A DNA stretch of 64,000 nucleotides, taken from contig NZ_AP021972.1 in assembly GCF_014168815.1 (NCBI RefSeq), positions 1,922,001 through 1,986,000 on the forward strand, in the 5' to 3' direction. Below the pieces are notes generated by a model. It was not told the DNA's origin. It was given only the letters and a program-made list of their open reading frames with translations, and did no database searches. Numbering within the stretch: position 1 is the stretch's first letter; each line of letters opens with the position of its first letter. Positions 26,996 through 34,800 of the stretch are shown here, piece after piece. Both the position numbers and the translations under genes were made by a program. Source of the stretch: Klebsiella sp. WP3-W18-ESBL-02 (GTDB lineage Bacteria > Pseudomonadota > Gammaproteobacteria > Enterobacterales > Enterobacteriaceae).

Positions 26996-27050
26996 ACTCC
27001 TCCGATTACTTAACGCCAGCGTGGCAGTGGATCTCGTACCGGAGGCAAAA

Positions 27051-27968
27051 ATGAACTTAAGACGACTGAAATACTTCGTGAAAATCGTCGATATCGGCAG
27101 CCTGACTCAGGCGGCTGAAGTGTTGCATATCGCGCAGCCTGCGCTGAGCCAGCAGGTCGCGACCCTGGAGGGTGAACTCGATCAGCAGCTGTTGATTCGT
27201 ACCAAGCGCGGCGTAACGCCGACGGAGGCCGGGAAGGTGCTGTATACCCATGCCCGTACCATTCTGCGCCAGTGTGAGCAGGCGCAGCTGGCGGTGAATA
27301 ATGTCGGGCAGACTCTGAGCGGCACCGTGTCTATCGGCCTTGCGCCGGGCACGGCGGCTTCGTCAATCACCATGCCGTTGCTGCAGGCGGTGCGTAACGA
27401 ACTGCCGGAGGTGCTGGTGTATCTGCATGAAAATAGCGGCACCGTGCTAAACGACAAGCTGCTCAATAGCCAGCTCGATATGGCGGTGCTGTACGATCGG
27501 GCACCGCTGGCCGGGATCGTGAGCCAGCCGCTGCTCAAAGAGGATCTTTATCTGGTCGGTACGCGCGACTGTCCGGGGCAGAGCGTAGACCTGACCGCCG
27601 TTGCGGAAATGAATCTGTTTTTACCCCGCGACTATAGCGCCGTGCGCGCTCGCGTCGATGAAGCATTTTCCCTGCGCCGACTGACGGCGAAAATCATTGG
27701 TGAGATTGAGTCGATTTCAACGCTGACTGCGGCGATTGCCAGCGGTATGGGCGTTACCGTGCTGCCGGAGTCAGCGGCGCGTTCACTGTGCAGCGCGGCA
27801 AATGGCTGGATGGCGCGGATCACCACGCCGTCGATGAGCCTGCCTCTGTCGCTGAACGTATCGGCTCGTGGGCAGCTGTCTCCGCAGGCGCAGGCGGTGA
27901 AGGAAATTCTGATGTCGCTGGTGAGTCGTCCGATGCTGGATAACCGTGAATTGCAGCTCGTTAGCTAA
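27051..27968 (+). CDS. nac: Nitrogen assimilation control regulator Nac
   Basis: LysR-type regulator that couples NtrC/sigma-54 nitrogen limitation to sigma-70 promoters. It has 305 residues, the usual Nac length. The N-terminal helix-turn-helix spans about residues 1-60 (MNLRRLKYFVKIVDIGSLTQ; ALSQQVATLEGEL), followed by a periplasmic-binding-type effector domain. Start at ATG 27051 is set by GGAGG; the track's upstream reading begins inside the -12 box and is excluded. Its NtrC site and sigma-54 promoter are both visible upstream. cbl follows, as in E. coli. Confidence 0.96.
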   Translation: MNLRRLKYFVKIVDIGSLTQAAEVLHIAQPALSQQVATLEGELDQQLLIRTKRGVTPTEAGKVLYTHARTILRQCEQAQLAVNNVGQTLSGTVSIGLAPGTAASSITMPLLQAVRNELPEVLVYLHENSGTVLNDKLLNSQLDMAVLYDRAPLAGIVSQPLLKEDLYLVGTRDCPGQSVDLTAVAEMNLFLPRDYSAVRARVDEAFSLRRLTAKIIGEIESISTLTAAIASGMGVTVLPESAARSLCSAANGWMARITTPSMSLPLSLNVSARGQLSPQAQAVKEILMSLVSRPMLDNRELQLVS

Positions 27969-28070
27969 GCTTATATTCCATTCAGGTATATGTTGCTGGT
28001 TTTTATTATTTGTTTGTCGGTTCAACAGACTTTAACAATAGCGTCATATCTGACTGAATCGGGGTGACGC

Positions 28071-29021
28071 GTGAACTTCCAGCAACTTAAAATTATTCGC
28101 GAAGCGGCACGGCAGGATTACAACCTGACCGAAGTTGCCAATATGCTTTATACATCGCAGTCTGGCGTAAGCCGTCATATTCGCGAGCTTGAAGAAGAGT
28201 TAGGCATTGAAATCTTCATTCGTCGCGGCAAGCGTTTATTAGGCATGACCGAACCAGGCAAAGCCCTGCTGGTGATTGCTGAACGTATTCTGAATGAGGC
28301 CAGCAACGTGCGCCGTCTGGCCGATCTCTTTACCAATGATGCTTCCGGCGTGTTGACCATCGCCACCACCCATACCCAGGCACGTTATAGTCTGCCGCCG
28401 GTCATTAAAGCCTTCCGCGAAATTTTCCCCGACGTGCGCCTGGAGCTTATTCAGGGCACGCCGCAGGAGATCGATGCGCTGCTGCACAGCGGCGGTGCCG
28501 ATATCGGCATCGCCAGCGAGCGGCTCAGCAACGACGCCACGCTGGTGGCCTTCCCGTGGTTCCGCTGGCATCACAGCCTGCTGGTTCCGACCGATCATCC
28601 GCTGACGCAGACCACGCCGCTGACGCTTGAGGCCATCGCCCGCTGGCCGCTGATTACCTACCGGCAGGGTATCACCGGGCGTTCGCGTATTGATGAGGCG
28701 TTTAATCGTAAAGGTCTGGCTCCCGATATCGTGCTGAGCGCGCAGGACTCTGACGTCATTAAAACATACGTCGAGCTGGGGCTGGGGATCGGTCTTGTGG
28801 CCGAGCAATCGGGCGATAGGCAGGAATCGGCCAACCTCGTGAGGCTGGATACGCACCATCTCTTCGATGCCAATACGGTCTGGCTGGGGCTCAAACGCGG
28901 GCAGCTGCAGCGCAATTATGTCTGGCGGTTTATTGAGCTGTGCAACGCCGGGCTATCGCTGGAAGAGATTAAGCGCCAGGCCATGGAGCTGGAAGAAACG
29001 GTGCTGGATTACCAGATTTAG
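28071..29021 (+). CDS. cbl: LysR-type sulfur-utilisation regulator Cbl
   Basis: CysB-like activator of genes for sulfonate use (tau, ssu) under sulfate starvation; adenosine phosphosulfate is the known anti-inducer. It has 316 residues as in E. coli. The helix-turn-helix (NLTEVANMLYTSQSGVSRHI) near residues 18-40 is followed by the ligand domain with TTHTQARYSLP. GTG start at 28071 with GGGGTGA upstream. Same direction as nac, with a 102-base gap that could hold its own promoter. Confidence 0.95.
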   Translation: MNFQQLKIIREAARQDYNLTEVANMLYTSQSGVSRHIRELEEELGIEIFIRRGKRLLGMTEPGKALLVIAERILNEASNVRRLADLFTNDASGVLTIATTHTQARYSLPPVIKAFREIFPDVRLELIQGTPQEIDALLHSGGADIGIASERLSNDATLVAFPWFRWHHSLLVPTDHPLTQTTPLTLEAIARWPLITYRQGITGRSRIDEAFNRKGLAPDIVLSAQDSDVIKTYVELGLGIGLVAEQSGDRQESANLVRLDTHHLFDANTVWLGLKRGQLQRNYVWRFIELCNAGLSLEEIKRQAMELEETVLDYQI

Positions 29022-29036
29022 CGCCACGGCGACGCG

Positions 29037-30149
29037 TTATTTCTGCTTGAGCGTCGTGCTGATAAAGTCGACTATTTCTGCCATCAGGCGCTTTGCAGAG
29101 TCCAGCGTGCCGTCCGGCGTGCCAAATGAGATAAGCAGTTCTTTACCGTTGAGCTTGATCTCCCGGTCCGCTTTATTTGCCGAGGGGAGAAAAGCGGGCT
29201 GAAGGGCATTGTCGATCAGCCATTGATGTACGCAAGGCAAATCGGCGTGGTCACGCACGTTGATTCTGCCATTGAGATAGTAGCGAATACGGCCCGTACG
29301 TTTATCAGGGTAATAGACCAGCGAAAGATAGGTTGAGCCCCAGCATTCAGGGTAGAGGTGAATCGCTTTATAGTCATAGCGCCAATTGTTAATGCTGTGC
29401 GCGATGTGCGTGTCTGGCAGCAGCGTCAACAGCGTATTCTTTGCCTCTTCTACCATCGCCGACTCGAAGTCATTGAGCAGGTTTTTGGCTCTCAGAAGTT
29501 GGACGAAATGCTCGTCTACGAAGGTCTGATTTTCATGGTTCATCGTCATGGTGCTATCGGCCCCGCTGAGGGTATGAAGGTGGTTGAGAAACTCAGTGTA
29601 GAAAATGTGCCATTTACTCAAGGGAAGCCCGGCAAGTTCATGACCGAGCCGGTTTCTGGCGGATGACAGCAGTTGCGAATAGCGCAGCAGAGGCCAGCGC
29701 TCAACCGGCTTACAGGGTAGGGCGTCTGGGGCAAGGATACAGCGATAGATTGTCTGGCTATTGTCTGCCAGATTCTGCAGATGACGCTCGTAGCTACAGA
29801 AGGGGTTATTAATCGCGGAGATAGTTTTGTGCTCGATACCGATAATAAAATCCTGATGATAGACCACGATATCAAGAAAATTACCTTCGGTTGTGCGCGC
29901 TTCACGGCTTACCGTCAGTGAGGTGACGTCCAGCTGGTCAATATCCGCCTCCACCTTCAGGCAGACCATCAGCGCCTTGAGAAGCCAGGGCGGAATATCT
30001 TCATGCATTCCCATAAACAGTGCCAGCAGGCTGGAAGTGGGGTTCTCGAAATAACCCGCGCCGCCGATGCTGAAAAAATTGTGCTCTTTGGCCTCTTCGG
30101 GCTTGAGCGCATCGAGCTGTTGAAAGAAAGCATCGGTTAAAATATCCAT
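29037..30149 (-). CDS. PD-(D/E)XK nuclease-superfamily protein
   Basis: A 370-residue protein I recognise only by fold. The motif LDIVVYHQDFIIGIEHKT has Asp, then Glu-x-Lys in the spacing of a PD-(D/E)XK active site, preceded by the ENPTSSLLALF N-terminal segment of the PDDEXK_4 type. The C-terminal third shows no known domain to me. It stands alone, convergent with cbl (15-base gap) and next to tRNA-Asn copy 4, in a place where E. coli has other accessory genes. Base composition looks poorer in GC than its neighbours, consistent with transfer. A defence or DNA-processing role is possible but unproven. Start ATG 30149 has AGGA upstream. Confidence 0.65.
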   Translation of the reverse strand: MDILTDAFFQQLDALKPEEAKEHNFFSIGGAGYFENPTSSLLALFMGMHEDIPPWLLKALMVCLKVEADIDQLDVTSLTVSREARTTEGNFLDIVVYHQDFIIGIEHKTISAINNPFCSYERHLQNLADNSQTIYRCILAPDALPCKPVERWPLLRYSQLLSSARNRLGHELAGLPLSKWHIFYTEFLNHLHTLSGADSTMTMNHENQTFVDEHFVQLLRAKNLLNDFESAMVEEAKNTLLTLLPDTHIAHSINNWRYDYKAIHLYPECWGSTYLSLVYYPDKRTGRIRYYLNGRINVRDHADLPCVHQWLIDNALQPAFLPSANKADREIKLNGKELLISFGTPDGTLDSAKRLMAEIVDFISTTLKQK

Positions 30150-30254
30150 GCAATAACATCCTGATTGGACAGATTTTCTGGTAAGCCAGAATGTGATGTT
30201 ACGCGTGTGGGGAAAGTGCGGAAAGATAAAAATTGATGCAGAAAGATGAAAAGC

Positions 30255-30283
30255 AAAAAGCCTGCTCGAAAGCAGGCTTTTTT
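30255..30283 (-). terminator. Terminator of tRNA-Asn copy 4
   Basis: AAAAAGCCTGCT/AGCAGGCTTTTTT with CGAA loop, same element as for copies 2 and 3. Confidence 0.92.
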
Positions 30284-30288
30284 AAATT

Positions 30289-30364
30289 TGGCTCCTCTGA
30301 CTGGACTCGAACCAGTGACATACGGATTAACAGTCCGCCGTTCTACCGACTGAACTACAGAGGA
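30289..30364 (-). tRNA. tRNA-Asn(GTT), copy 4
   Basis: Identical in sequence to the other three; minus strand, CCA encoded. Its location beside mtfA corresponds to asnT of E. coli. Confidence 0.98.
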
Positions 30365-30382
30365 ATCGTGTGAACGAGGCGC

Positions 30383-30411
30383 ATAGTACTGGGCACGGAT
30401 AATTGTGTCAA
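30383..30411 (-). promoter_or_regulatory. Promoter of tRNA-Asn copy 4
   Basis: Minus strand TTGACA (30406-30411), 17 bases, TACTAT (30383-30388), then GCGCCTCG discriminator. Confidence 0.88.
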
Positions 30412-30464
30412 CACTAAATTTAACTCGCTGATTCAATTGGCTGAATTTAGCGCAGACTGCCGTT

Positions 30465-31259
30465 TTAGTGTACTACAGGCTGATTTTCATCCTGCTGGCC
30501 GTTATCGCGCAACCGCTGCAGGGGGTCCTGACGGTAGAACGTGCAGAAACGCTGCCATAGCGCCGGAAAGCGTGGGGCGAAAAGTTCAGGGGCGCTGAAA
30601 AAGTATTCAGACAGCACCGCGAAGCATTCCGCCGGGTCGGTGGCGGCGTAGGCATCGATGCTGGCCGCGTTTTCCCCGACCAGATCGATCTCATCCTGGA
30701 TGTTGTTCATCGCGGCGTGCAGGTCGTGCTCCCAGCCGGCCACTTCGCGCAGTGGGATAAACGGCACGCCGCTGGCGCGATCGCCGTTGCGGGTATCGAG
30801 CTTATGCGCCACTTCGTGAACGATCAGGTTAAAGCCGGAAGCGTCAAATGAGTCCTGAATATCAAGCCAGTTGAGCACAATTGGCCCCTGCTGCCAGCTC
30901 TGGCCAGATTGCACCACCCTTTGACTATGGACCAGGCCAATATCGTCTTCCCATTCGTCGTCAACCACGAATGGGGCAGGGTAGATAAGAATTTCATGGA
31001 AGCCGTCGAGCCACTCCAGCCCAAGCTCCATAACGGGCAGACAGAACAGCAGCGCGATGCGCGCTTCGGTAACGGGCTCTACGCTGAGGCCCTGTAAAAA
31101 GACCATCCGCTTTTGCTGTAAAAAGCGATCGGCAAGCTGAACCAGCTTCACCTGTTCGTCGGCGGACAGATTAGCTAACAGAGGAATCGCCAGGGCCTGC
31201 GCCCACGGCATGTCTGCTTTTTCGGCTGTGTCACTCGCTTTCCAGGGCCATTTAATCAT
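30465..31259 (-). CDS. mtfA: Zinc metallopeptidase MtfA (Mlc titration factor)
   Basis: Cytosolic gluzincin-type aminopeptidase that binds the repressor Mlc and so releases ptsG expression. The HEVAHKLD motif gives two zinc ligands and the catalytic Glu. The ENAASIDAYAATDPAECFAV helix contains the third ligand. ATG 31259 (MIKWPWKASD) gives 264 residues, matching E. coli (265); the longer frame upstream is not supported. Neighbours tRNA-Asn and tRNA-Ser are as in E. coli. Confidence 0.95.
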   Translation of the reverse strand: MIKWPWKASDTAEKADMPWAQALAIPLLANLSADEQVKLVQLADRFLQQKRMVFLQGLSVEPVTEARIALLFCLPVMELGLEWLDGFHEILIYPAPFVVDDEWEDDIGLVHSQRVVQSGQSWQQGPIVLNWLDIQDSFDASGFNLIVHEVAHKLDTRNGDRASGVPFIPLREVAGWEHDLHAAMNNIQDEIDLVGENAASIDAYAATDPAECFAVLSEYFFSAPELFAPRFPALWQRFCTFYRQDPLQRLRDNGQQDENQPVVH

Positions 31260-31351
31260 CGTTTTGCTCGTAAACTCGTCACTTGAACGCAATTGAAGAG
31301 ACTGGGTCTGTTAAAATGCCAAAATACCTGGCATGATGGCAACCACAAAAC

Positions 31352-31441
31352 GGAGAGATGCCGGAGCGGCTGAACGGACTAGTCTCGAAAACTAGAGTAG
31401 GGGCAACTCTACCGGGGGTTCAAATCCCCCTCTCTCCGCCA
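31352..31441 (+). tRNA. serU: tRNA-Ser(CGA)
   Basis: 90 bases with long variable arm and encoded CCA, beginning GGAGAGATGCCGG. Anticodon CGA at 31386-31388. The anticodon stem reads ACTAG/CTAGA-side where E. coli serU has CCGG pairs, a compensatory change. Synteny with mtfA supports serU. Confidence 0.97.
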
Positions 31442-31723
31442 CTATTCAAGCACTTACACCATTCTGTTTCAACGACCAGCATCACACTTGGCATAGAGTG
31501 GGTCTGGATGCTTACCCCTTTTTTCACTATCAATCTACTCTGAATCCTGCCAATCGTCGCGTCATCCCTTTGCCTCAAGATGCGTTTAACCCGCTCGTCG
31601 ATTATGCTGGCATCGCGTGCAGCGCGGTATTTCTTTGCTAAGATTTTTTAGCCGCTGCTTTCCGTGATACAGAGGCCATCATACGAAATGTGTAAAAAAC
31701 AACCAATGGTCGGGTGAGGCAAC

Positions 31724-32626
31724 ATGAAGTACGTCATTCTGCTGATAATTATAGTTTCTGTACTGTACGTGCATCTCAGAGGGAAGGTTCGTTTTCGTTT
31801 CTGGCGTCAGCTTTCTGATCACTCCACTTTCACCGCGCCGTTGAACGGTTTTATGTATCTTTTTTCCCGTGTGCCTAACCAGCCGTATCTGCGCCCCGAT
31901 GCCTTTCCCGAGCTCGCGGTGCTGAAACAGCACTGGCAGGTCATTCGTGATGAAGGGCTGCACCTGCAAAATCTTGAGCAGATTAAAGCGGCGGAAAAAT
32001 ACAATGACGCGGGCTTTAATTCGTTTTTTAAAACCGGCTGGAAGCGTTTTTACCTGAAGTGGTATGAAGAGGCGCATCCCTCGGCCAGCGCCCTGTGCCC
32101 GAAAACGACCGAACTGCTGCGCGGTATTCCTTCCGTGAAGGCGGCGATGTTCGCCACGCTACCTGATGGCAGCCGGCTGCCGCGCCACCGTGACCCGTAT
32201 GCCGGATCGTTGCGTTTCCATCTTGGGCTGTTAACGCCTAACGATGATCGCTGCTTTATTGAGGTTGATGGGGAACGTTACAGCTGGCGAGATGGAGAGG
32301 GTGTGCTGTTTGATGAAACCTATATTCACTATGCGGAAAATACCAGTGGTGAGAATCGCCTGATCCTGTTTTGCGATATCGAGCGGCCGATGCGCTACGG
32401 GTGGGCGCAGAAGGTGAACCATTGGCTGGGGCGCAACCTGATGAGCGCGGCCGCCGCGCCGAATGACACCGGCGACCGTATTGGCGGTATTAACCGCAGT
32501 TTTCGCTATATTTATCAGATCCGAATTGTTGGTAAACGGCTGAAAAAATGGAATAAAACGGTCTACTATATCGTGAAATGGCTGCTGTTCGGCGGCATTG
32601 CGTTACTTATCTGGCGCGCGCTTTAA
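31724..32626 (+). CDS. lpxO: LpxO-like lipid A 2-hydroxylase (Fe/2-oxoglutarate dioxygenase)
   Basis: Aspartyl/asparaginyl beta-hydroxylase family. It has 300 residues and matches Salmonella LpxO (302) over long stretches: FKTGWKRFYLKWYEEAHPSA-type, LPRHRDPYAGSLRFHLGL with the iron-binding His, and IEVDGERYSWRDGEG. LpxO hydroxylates the secondary myristate of lipid A in the inner membrane. An N-terminal hydrophobic segment (ILLIIIVSVLYVHL) and a C-terminal one (WLLFGGIALLIW) fit membrane anchoring. RBS GGGTGAGG precedes the ATG. The 3' end overlaps the convergent LacI-type gene by four bases. The 280 bases upstream hold no gene. Confidence 0.78.
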   Translation: MKYVILLIIIVSVLYVHLRGKVRFRFWRQLSDHSTFTAPLNGFMYLFSRVPNQPYLRPDAFPELAVLKQHWQVIRDEGLHLQNLEQIKAAEKYNDAGFNSFFKTGWKRFYLKWYEEAHPSASALCPKTTELLRGIPSVKAAMFATLPDGSRLPRHRDPYAGSLRFHLGLLTPNDDRCFIEVDGERYSWRDGEGVLFDETYIHYAENTSGENRLILFCDIERPMRYGWAQKVNHWLGRNLMSAAAAPNDTGDRIGGINRSFRYIYQIRIVGKRLKKWNKTVYYIVKWLLFGGIALLIWRAL

Positions 32627-33612
32627 GCATTTCGCGCGCCTGAACTGGCGCGTATCACCAGCGACACCGGCAGCAGCACGCTTGCCTCCTTGCGCTCGGC
32701 CAGCAGCACGTTAAGCGCTTCGCGGCCGAGCTGCTGCTTGTCGACGGCCACCGTGGTGAGCGGCGGCTGCGACCAGGCGGCAGGTTCAATATCATCAAAC
32801 CCCACCAGCGCGACGTCTTCCGGCACCCGCAGACCGCGTTCGGCGCAAACCCGAAGGACCAGCAGCGCAGTGGCATCGTTGTAGGCGAAAATGGCGTCCG
32901 GCGGCTCGGCAAGATCGAACAGTCCGTTTATGGCGCATACCAGTGCCTGCTCGGTATCAAGCTGCGGAAGGGCGATGGCTTCGTACTCCGGCGGCATGAG
33001 ACGACGGGCTTCGTACAGCGCCTGGCGATAGCCTTGCTCGCGCTGGCGAATGCTGTAGTGGGCGAGCGTGCTGGCAAGGAATGCAATGCGCTGACGCCCT
33101 TGTGCCAACAGATGACGAGTAGCGAGATAGCCGCCCTGTACATTGTCCGGATTGATGCAGGGGAGGCCAGGAGACCACAGATCGACCAATACCAGCGGCA
33201 GTTTCAGCTGTTCCAGCATCGCCAGCAGCTCAGGCTCAAAAAAACCGGCGCAGATCATCGCGTCGGGCTGATGGCGCAGAACCTGCTCGGCCAGCGGGTC
33301 GCCGGGGCCGGTGGCGAGGAAGCTGAGGGCAATGTCCTGTTCGCGGCATTGCGCTTCAAGGCTCAGAAACAGCGGCGAGTAGAACGGCAGAGCGCGGCTG
33401 ATGTTGTGCTGACGGTGCAGTAAAAACAGCACACGTTTGATTTTGTCGCTGCGTAAACGCGAGAAATCATACCCGTGCTGCTCGGCAGCGGCGATGATCC
33501 GCTGCCGGGTCTCTTCCCGCAGGCCTGGCTGACCTTTCAACGCCCGGGACACCGCCCCGGGGGAAACTCCGCACGCGGCGGCGATATCGCGAATTCTGAC
33601 TGCTTTAGCCAT
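32623..33612 (-). CDS. LacI-family transcription regulator
   Basis: 329 residues from ATG 33612 (MAKAVRIRDIAAACGVSPGAVSRAL), which follows GGGAGACAG; the longer frame runs into the upstream gene. The N-terminal LacI helix-turn-helix and hinge span about residues 5-60. A sugar-binding domain follows, with FAYNDATALLVLRV and VGFDDIEPAAW. It lies 17 bases behind the ROK kinase in the same direction, so the two form one operon and the regulator probably controls both. The sugar is unknown, because no transporter is linked. Confidence 0.88.
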   Translation of the reverse strand: MAKAVRIRDIAAACGVSPGAVSRALKGQPGLREETRQRIIAAAEQHGYDFSRLRSDKIKRVLFLLHRQHNISRALPFYSPLFLSLEAQCREQDIALSFLATGPGDPLAEQVLRHQPDAMICAGFFEPELLAMLEQLKLPLVLVDLWSPGLPCINPDNVQGGYLATRHLLAQGRQRIAFLASTLAHYSIRQREQGYRQALYEARRLMPPEYEAIALPQLDTEQALVCAINGLFDLAEPPDAIFAYNDATALLVLRVCAERGLRVPEDVALVGFDDIEPAAWSQPPLTTVAVDKQQLGREALNVLLAERKEASVLLPVSLVIRASSGARNA

Positions 33613-33629
33613 CTGTCTCCCAACGTTAT

Positions 33630-34532
33630 TTAGTGCGGCTGCGCTCCGAGCCAGGCTGCACCGCGTACGCCGCTGCTGTCGCCGTGGCGCGCCTGAACGA
33701 CAGGGGTACAGCACTGTTTGCCAAATACGTATTGCGCAATGCGTTCCTGCAAGCCCGTATACAGCTGCGGAATATTGGACACTCCACCGCCAAGGACAAT
33801 GGCATCCGGGTCAAGCGTGTTCACGATCCCCGCCAGCGAGCGCGCCACCTGATCCTGATAGCGATCCCACAGCTGACCAATCGCCGTATTTCCAGCATTC
33901 ATCTGAGAAATAATATCCGGCACTTTATCATGTTTACTAAATTTCTGAAAATACTGTCGCTGCAGGCCGCTACCGGAAATGAAACTCTCGATACAGTTGG
34001 TTTGCCCGCAGTAGCAAACGTCGCTGGCACCGTCTTTTTGCGGCTGGTAGTGTGGCAGGACGTTGTGCCCCCATTCGCCCGCGCAGGCGTTTGGCCCGCT
34101 AATAAGGCGGCCGTCAACGCACAGCCCGCCGCCGCAGCCGGTGCCTAAGATCACGCCGAAGACCACACCATAGCCTTTGCCCGCGCCGTCGATTGCTTCA
34201 GAGAGGGTAAAGCAGTTGGCGTCATTGGTGACGGCGACCGGCATCTCAAGACGCTGCGTCAGGTGCTGCACAAACGGCTGCTGGTTGAGCACCAGAATAT
34301 TTGAGTTTTTGATAAGCCCATCGCGGCCTGCTGCGCCAGGTATTCCCAGCCCGACGGTAAGCGGTTGCCGTGCGTTGGCCTGCGCATCGTGAACGGCGGT
34401 TATTACCGCCTGTAAGAATTCCTCGTAATGCTGCTTTGGCGTCGCGTAACGCTGGCGGTATATGGCTTCGCCGTGCTCGTCCAGTATCACCGCCTCAATT
34501 TTTGTACCGCCAATATCCAGCCCTAGTCTCAT
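33630..34532 (-). CDS. ROK-family sugar kinase (fructokinase/NagK-like)
   Basis: ATP-dependent hexose kinase, 300 residues. The phosphate loop is GLDIGGTKIEAVIL, the catalytic Asp lies in VTNDANCFTLSEA, and the ROK zinc site is EWGHNVLP plus CYCGQTNCIES. It is similar to E. coli Mak (fructokinase, 302 residues) in the C-terminal ARHGDSSGVRGAAWL, but not close enough to name. Cytosolic. First gene of the ROK-LacI pair. Could be an N-acetylhexosamine kinase instead. Confidence 0.85.
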   Translation of the reverse strand: MRLGLDIGGTKIEAVILDEHGEAIYRQRYATPKQHYEEFLQAVITAVHDAQANARQPLTVGLGIPGAAGRDGLIKNSNILVLNQQPFVQHLTQRLEMPVAVTNDANCFTLSEAIDGAGKGYGVVFGVILGTGCGGGLCVDGRLISGPNACAGEWGHNVLPHYQPQKDGASDVCYCGQTNCIESFISGSGLQRQYFQKFSKHDKVPDIISQMNAGNTAIGQLWDRYQDQVARSLAGIVNTLDPDAIVLGGGVSNIPQLYTGLQERIAQYVFGKQCCTPVVQARHGDSSGVRGAAWLGAQPH

Positions 34533-34581
34533 GTTGATTCCCCGTCATCGGTTGAAATGAATATGGGGCACAGTGTAGATA

Positions 34582-34600
34582 TTTTGTTTACTATACAAAA
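34582..34600. promoter_or_regulatory. Possible operator upstream of the ROK kinase
   Basis: Inverted repeat TTTTGT-N7-ACAAAA, 50 bases upstream of the kinase start, where an autoregulating LacI-type repressor would bind. It lacks the central CG common in LacI-family operators, so the call is tentative. Confidence 0.35.
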
Positions 34601-34712
34601 GTGATGAGATCGCATTTTTCACCCTGAGGGGGAAATATTCCCGAACGGAGGCATTATCGAGGCTAGAGGAGGGTAATGCGTGCTGAGTGGCTTATGGCTA
34701 GCTTTGTATTCG

Positions 34713-34753
34713 AAACAGCCCGCCGACGTACATGATGTGTCGTCGGCGGGCTG
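34713..34753 (-). terminator. Terminator of the fumarase operon
   Basis: Thirteen-base perfect stem CAGCCCGCCGACG/CGTCGGCGGGCTG with 12-base loop, followed on the minus strand by TTTCG. A second weaker stem (GACAGCC/GGCTGTG, about 34770-34794) lies between it and the fumarase stop. Confidence 0.75.
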
Positions 34754-34800
34754 TGATTGTTGAGCAGAACACGACAGCCCCTTAATCGAGGCTGTGTTGC

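Noticed and set aside
30137..30436. 99-codon minus-strand ORF
   Set aside because: Runs through tRNA-Asn copy 4 and its terminator; the same false peptide appears at every Asn copy.
31358..31543. 61-codon ORF
   Set aside because: Begins inside tRNA-Ser and has no coding signal.
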